A stretch of DNA of 64,000 bases. Origin: UBA7803 sp963822255. Lineage in GTDB: Bacteria > Pseudomonadota > Gammaproteobacteria > Pseudomonadales > Azotimanducaceae. Location: contig CAWGGV010000008.1 in NCBI GenBank assembly GCA_963822255.1, forward strand, positions 930,001 to 994,000, written 5' to 3'. The notes under the pieces were generated by a model, which saw only the letters and a list, made by a program, of their open reading frames with translations, was not told the origin of the DNA and made no database searches. This document shows, one piece after another, positions 61,269 through 64,000 of the stretch. The number at the start of each line of letters is the position of its first letter. The first letter of the stretch is position 1. Made by a program: the position numbers and the translations under genes.

Positions 61269-62153
61269 ATGCCCAGCTTCGAAACCGAGACGGCGACTCT
61301 GCACTACGAGCAGCACGGTGCCAGAGCCAACCCACCGGTGCTGCTCATACACGGCCTGACCTGCCAGACCATTCACTGGCCGCGCGCGCTCATCGACCGG
61401 ATCGCCGATGCCGGCTATCGGGTGGTCACCTTCGACAATCGCGACTCGGGACTGTCCAGCAAGCTCGACCACCTGGACGTGGGCAGCATGGAGACGGTGC
61501 TCGCCGACCCGGCAAACGTCCCGCCGCCGTATGGTCTCTCGGACCTGGCGCAGGACGCGTCGGCGCTTCTGGACTATCTCGGCCAGAGCGGCGCCCATCT
61601 GGTGGGGTTCTCGATGGGCGGCATGATCGCCCAGCGCCTGGCGCTGGACGCATCGATCCGCGTGTTCAGCCTCACCTCCATCGCGTCGACCACCAGCGAC
61701 CCGGATCTGCCAGGGGCGGAGCCCGAGGCCCTGGAGGCCTTCGTCTCCACGCCGCCCGCCTCGCGGGATGCTGCCATCGCCCACATTGCCAACGGCTGGC
61801 GGGTGATCGGCGGCACCTTCTACGACTCCCGGCGGGTGGGCCTCGCCCGACTAGCAGAGGCCGCCTACGATCGCGGCTACAGCGCCACGGGCGCCGCCCG
61901 GCAGCTACTCGCCATCCTTCACAGCGAGCCCCGCGGCACGGCGCTGGAAGCACTGGACGTGCCGGCCCTGGTTATCCACGGCGGCGCCGACCCGCTGGTG
62001 CCGGTGGCGGCGGGCAAGCGCACCGCCGACAGCATCCGGGGCGCCCGGCTCACGGTATTCGAACACATGGGACACGATCTGCCGGACCCCTTGCTCGAGG
62101 AGATGGCCGAGGACATCGTGCGCCACCTCGACAGCGTACAGGAGAAGAGGTAA
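61269..62153 (+). CDS. Alpha/beta-fold hydrolase
   Basis: A 294-residue hydrolase. The oxyanion strand is PVLLIHGLTCQTIHWP; the nucleophile elbow is HLVGFSMGGMIAQRLAL; the acid is in VIHGGADPLVPVAAG and the base in EHMGHDLPDPLL. This is the epoxide-hydrolase/esterase-like MhpC group. It lies divergent from the TRAP operon, and its TAA overlaps the crotonase ATG (TAATG). Perhaps it cleaves an ester or ring-opened product that then becomes a CoA ester. Confidence 0.85.
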   Translation: MPSFETETATLHYEQHGARANPPVLLIHGLTCQTIHWPRALIDRIADAGYRVVTFDNRDSGLSSKLDHLDVGSMETVLADPANVPPPYGLSDLAQDASALLDYLGQSGAHLVGFSMGGMIAQRLALDASIRVFSLTSIASTTSDPDLPGAEPEALEAFVSTPPASRDAAIAHIANGWRVIGGTFYDSRRVGLARLAEAAYDRGYSATGAARQLLAILHSEPRGTALEALDVPALVIHGGADPLVPVAAGKRTADSIRGARLTVFEHMGHDLPDPLLEEMAEDIVRHLDSVQEKR

Positions 62154-62935
62154 TGACGAGTTCCGACGATCTGGTACTGGTGGAACGTGACGACGGCGTC
62201 ACCACGGTCACCCTGAACCGGCCAGACGCGCTGAACGCGCTGTCCGCCGCGCTGCGCAATCGCATCGCCGAGGTCTTCACCGAGCTCGCCAGCGACCGCG
62301 ACAGCGAGGTGGTGATCCTGACCGGCGCCGGCCGCGCATTCACGGTGGGGCTCGACCTGAAGGAGCTGGGCGGTGAGACGTCGGCGGTGGCGTCGATCAC
62401 CAGCCAGACGTTGTCAGACGCGGTGCTCGGGCTGTCCCAGCCCGTCATCGGCGCCGTCAACGGCTACGCCATCACCGGCGGCTTCGAGCTGGCGCTGATG
62501 TGCGATTTTCTGATCGCCTCCTCGGCGGCACGCTTCGCCGACACCCACGCGCGGGTGGGCGTGGTGCCGGGGTGGGGGCTGTCCCAGCGGCTGCCGAGGC
62601 TGATCGGCGCGAATCGGGCCAAGGAGCTGTCGCTCACCGGCAACTACCTGGACGCCGAGACCGCCTGCACGTGGGGCCTGGTAAACCGGGTGGTCGCTCC
62701 GGAGGCCCTGCTGCCCACCTGCCGGCAGCTCGCCCGGGACATCCTCAGCACCGATCCCGCCACCCGCAGCGAGATCAAGCGGATCATCGACGCCGGCTGG
62801 CATGCCACCCTTGCCGAGGGGCTTGCCATCGAGCAGAGCGCCAGCGAGGCCCACAGCCGCAGAGAGGTCACGCCGGAGAAGGTGGCGGCCCGGCGCGCGG
62901 CGATCCAGGAGCGGGGGCGAAAGCAGAGCCGGTAA
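62153..62935 (+). CDS. Enoyl-CoA hydratase/isomerase-like protein
   Basis: A 260-residue crotonase. It has VTLNRPDALNALSAALRNRI, GAGRAFTVGLDLKELGG, GYAITGGFELALMCDFLIAS and RFADTHARVGVVPGWGLSQRLPRLIG. The first catalytic glutamate (GGFELAL) is kept; the second, in the usual PEI segment, is histidine here (DTHARVG), as in a known subgroup. Hydratase activity may be altered. It is coupled to the hydrolase gene and followed by the triple REP array. Confidence 0.87.
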   Translation: MTSSDDLVLVERDDGVTTVTLNRPDALNALSAALRNRIAEVFTELASDRDSEVVILTGAGRAFTVGLDLKELGGETSAVASITSQTLSDAVLGLSQPVIGAVNGYAITGGFELALMCDFLIASSAARFADTHARVGVVPGWGLSQRLPRLIGANRAKELSLTGNYLDAETACTWGLVNRVVAPEALLPTCRQLARDILSTDPATRSEIKRIIDAGWHATLAEGLAIEQSASEAHSRREVTPEKVAARRAAIQERGRKQSR

Positions 62936-62938
62936 TCT

Positions 62939-63144
62939 GTGGGAGCGAGCTCTGCTCGCGATCCGGAATCGCGGCCGGGAGGCCGCTCCCGGGGTCGGCT
63001 GCGGGAGCGAGCTCTGCTCGCGATCCGGAATCGCGGCCGGGAGGCCGCTCCCACAGGGGTCGGCTGCGGGAGCGAGCTCTGCTCGCGATCCGGAATCGCG
63101 GCCGGGAGGCCGCTCCCACAAGGCGGCCGGGAGGCCGCTCCCAC
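62939..63144. repeat. Triple tandem REP-like array, copy G
   Basis: Three tandem units of about 62-65 bases begin at 62939, 63001 and 63066. Each has a left hairpin with stem GCGAGC/GCTCGC and a right hairpin with stem GCGGCC/GGCCGC, joined by GATCCGGAAT. A fourth right-hand half ends at 63144. The array fills the space between convergent genes. Confidence 0.9.
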
Positions 63145-63157
63145 AGGTCAGGCGCGA

Positions 63158-64000
63158 TCAGCCGACGGCGCGCACCAGATCCATCACCCGGCCCAGGGTC
63201 TCGAGGCGCTGCTCCATGTCGTCCCCGGCCGGCTGCACCCGCAGGGTGGTGACCCCGGCATCGCGGTAGGCGCGAATGCGTTCCCGCACCGTCGCTTCAT
63301 CACCCAGCAGGTTGGCTTGCACGACCATCTCCGCCGGCACCCGGGCGATGGCTTCTTCGCGCTTGCCGGAGACCCATAGCTTCTGCACCTCCACCGCGAT
63401 GTCGGCCCAGCCGCCGCGCCGGAAGGCTTCGTTGTAGAAGTTGGTGTCCGGCGACCCCATGGCGCCGAGGGTGAACGCCATACCCTGGCGAAGCGGCGCC
63501 ACCAGCGTGTCCAGATCGTCGCCGAAGGCCACGGTCCCGCCCACCTGGATGTCGATGTCCTCCAGGCGCCGCCCGGCGGCCTCGGCGCCCCGGCGGATGT
63601 GCTCGAGGTGCGCGTCCGCGTGCTCCGGCGTGAACGAGGTGCCGAGCCAGCCGTCGGCCGCGGCGCCCGTATACTCCAGGCTCCTGGGACCGAGGGTGGC
63701 CAGGTAAATGGGGATCCGGTCGTTGCCCGGCTGGGCCAGACGCAAGGCCTTGCCCTCGCCGCCCGGCAACGGCAGCTCGTGATACCTGCCGTGGTACTCG
63801 AGCTTCTCGCCGGCGAAGGCCAGGCGGACGATTTCCACGGTTTCCTTCATGCGGCTGAGCGGCGCCTTGAACGGCCGGCCGTGCAGCCCTTCCACCACCT
63901 GGGGCCCACTGGCGCCGAGGCCGAGAATGAAGCGGTCGTTCGACAGCGCCGCCAGGGTCAGCGCCGTCATGGCGGTCATGGACGGCACACGGGCGCTGAT
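63158..64000 (-). CDS. Luciferase-like (LLM class) oxidoreductase, 5' end beyond window
   Basis: At least 280 residues of a TIM-barrel flavin or F420 oxidoreductase. It has RFILGLGASGPQVVEGLHGRPF, TVEIVRLAFAGEKLEYHGRYHELPL, IPIYLATLGPRSLEYTGAAADGWLGTSF and ERIRAYRDAGVTTLRVQP. These match the LLM class F420-dependent family, common in actinobacteria and seen in some uncultured proteobacteria. Whether the cofactor is FMN or F420 cannot be told from this piece. The gene runs off the right edge. Confidence 0.85.
   Translation of the reverse strand: MSARVPSMTAMTALTLAALSNDRFILGLGASGPQVVEGLHGRPFKAPLSRMKETVEIVRLAFAGEKLEYHGRYHELPLPGGEGKALRLAQPGNDRIPIYLATLGPRSLEYTGAAADGWLGTSFTPEHADAHLEHIRRGAEAAGRRLEDIDIQVGGTVAFGDDLDTLVAPLRQGMAFTLGAMGSPDTNFYNEAFRRGGWADIAVEVQKLWVSGKREEAIARVPAEMVVQANLLGDEATVRERIRAYRDAGVTTLRVQPAGDDMEQRLETLGRVMDLVRAVG

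Overview
The window is GC-rich chromosomal DNA, almost fully coding. Bacterial housekeeping genes (glnS, argG, nhaA, tesB), DUF6316 and DUF4396 proteins, a PrsT-like TPR lipoprotein, a RegB/RegA remnant and REP-type palindromes with a GTGGGAG head all point to a gammaproteobacterium, probably an uncultivated one. No rRNA, tRNA, CRISPR array, prophage or insertion sequence was recognised. The dominant theme is acyl-CoA and carboxylic-acid metabolism: four acyl-CoA dehydrogenases, three MaoC hydratases, two CitE-like lyases, two crotonases, a CaiB/BaiF CoA-transferase, an HMG-CoA-lyase-like enzyme, a thioesterase and several alpha/beta hydrolases.

Layout. 1-2779 is a MaoC/MaoC/CitE-like/acyl-CoA dehydrogenase operon. 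2786-8944 holds a DUF6316 protein, three hydrolases (one broken), an APH-like kinase and an AAA ATPase. 9114-15256 is a one-direction block: ECF sigma factor, zinc-finger anti-sigma factor fused to a bactofilin-like membrane protein, MoxR ATPase, VWA protein and STAS-like protein. This is the best candidate here for an under-described system, probably an envelope-stress or protein-assembly module. 15301-21200 has a hotdog-like protein, argG and a second MaoC/CitE-like/crotonase cassette with a divergent dehydrogenase and a second DUF6316 gene. 21277-24957 encodes a PrsT-like TPR lipoprotein and an Ig/FN3 lipoprotein. 25229-27914 is a coupled CinA-like, TraB/GumN and SDR operon.

28000-36681 runs on the minus strand: glnS, a GH3 glycosidase, an HMG-CoA-lyase-like enzyme, a CaiB/BaiF CoA-transferase, a Thr/Ser dehydratase and a ThDP enzyme. 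Most junctions overlap by a few bases. Four of these genes carry single-base indels; correcting them restores family-length proteins, so consensus error is more likely than decay. 36776-46422 has a transglutaminase-like protein, TesB, an NADP oxidoreductase, a leader-like small ORF with promoter and terminator, a heterodimeric ABC exporter, a DUF4396 membrane protein and a DUF523/DUF1722 protein. 46415-48537 is a coupled pair of acyl-CoA dehydrogenases resembling alpha2beta2 enzymes. 49562-56272 has a c-di-GMP protein, NhaA, a flippase-like membrane protein and a Rieske oxygenase. 56297-57438 is a deletion-scarred RegB/RegA remnant. 57442-61045 is a TRAP transporter operon with its TatT lipoprotein. 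The window closes with a hydrolase/crotonase pair, a triple REP array and a partial luciferase-like oxidoreductase.

A dispersed REP-like family sits in many intergenic gaps. Its hairpin stems vary in a compensatory way between copies, so the fold rather than the sequence appears conserved.
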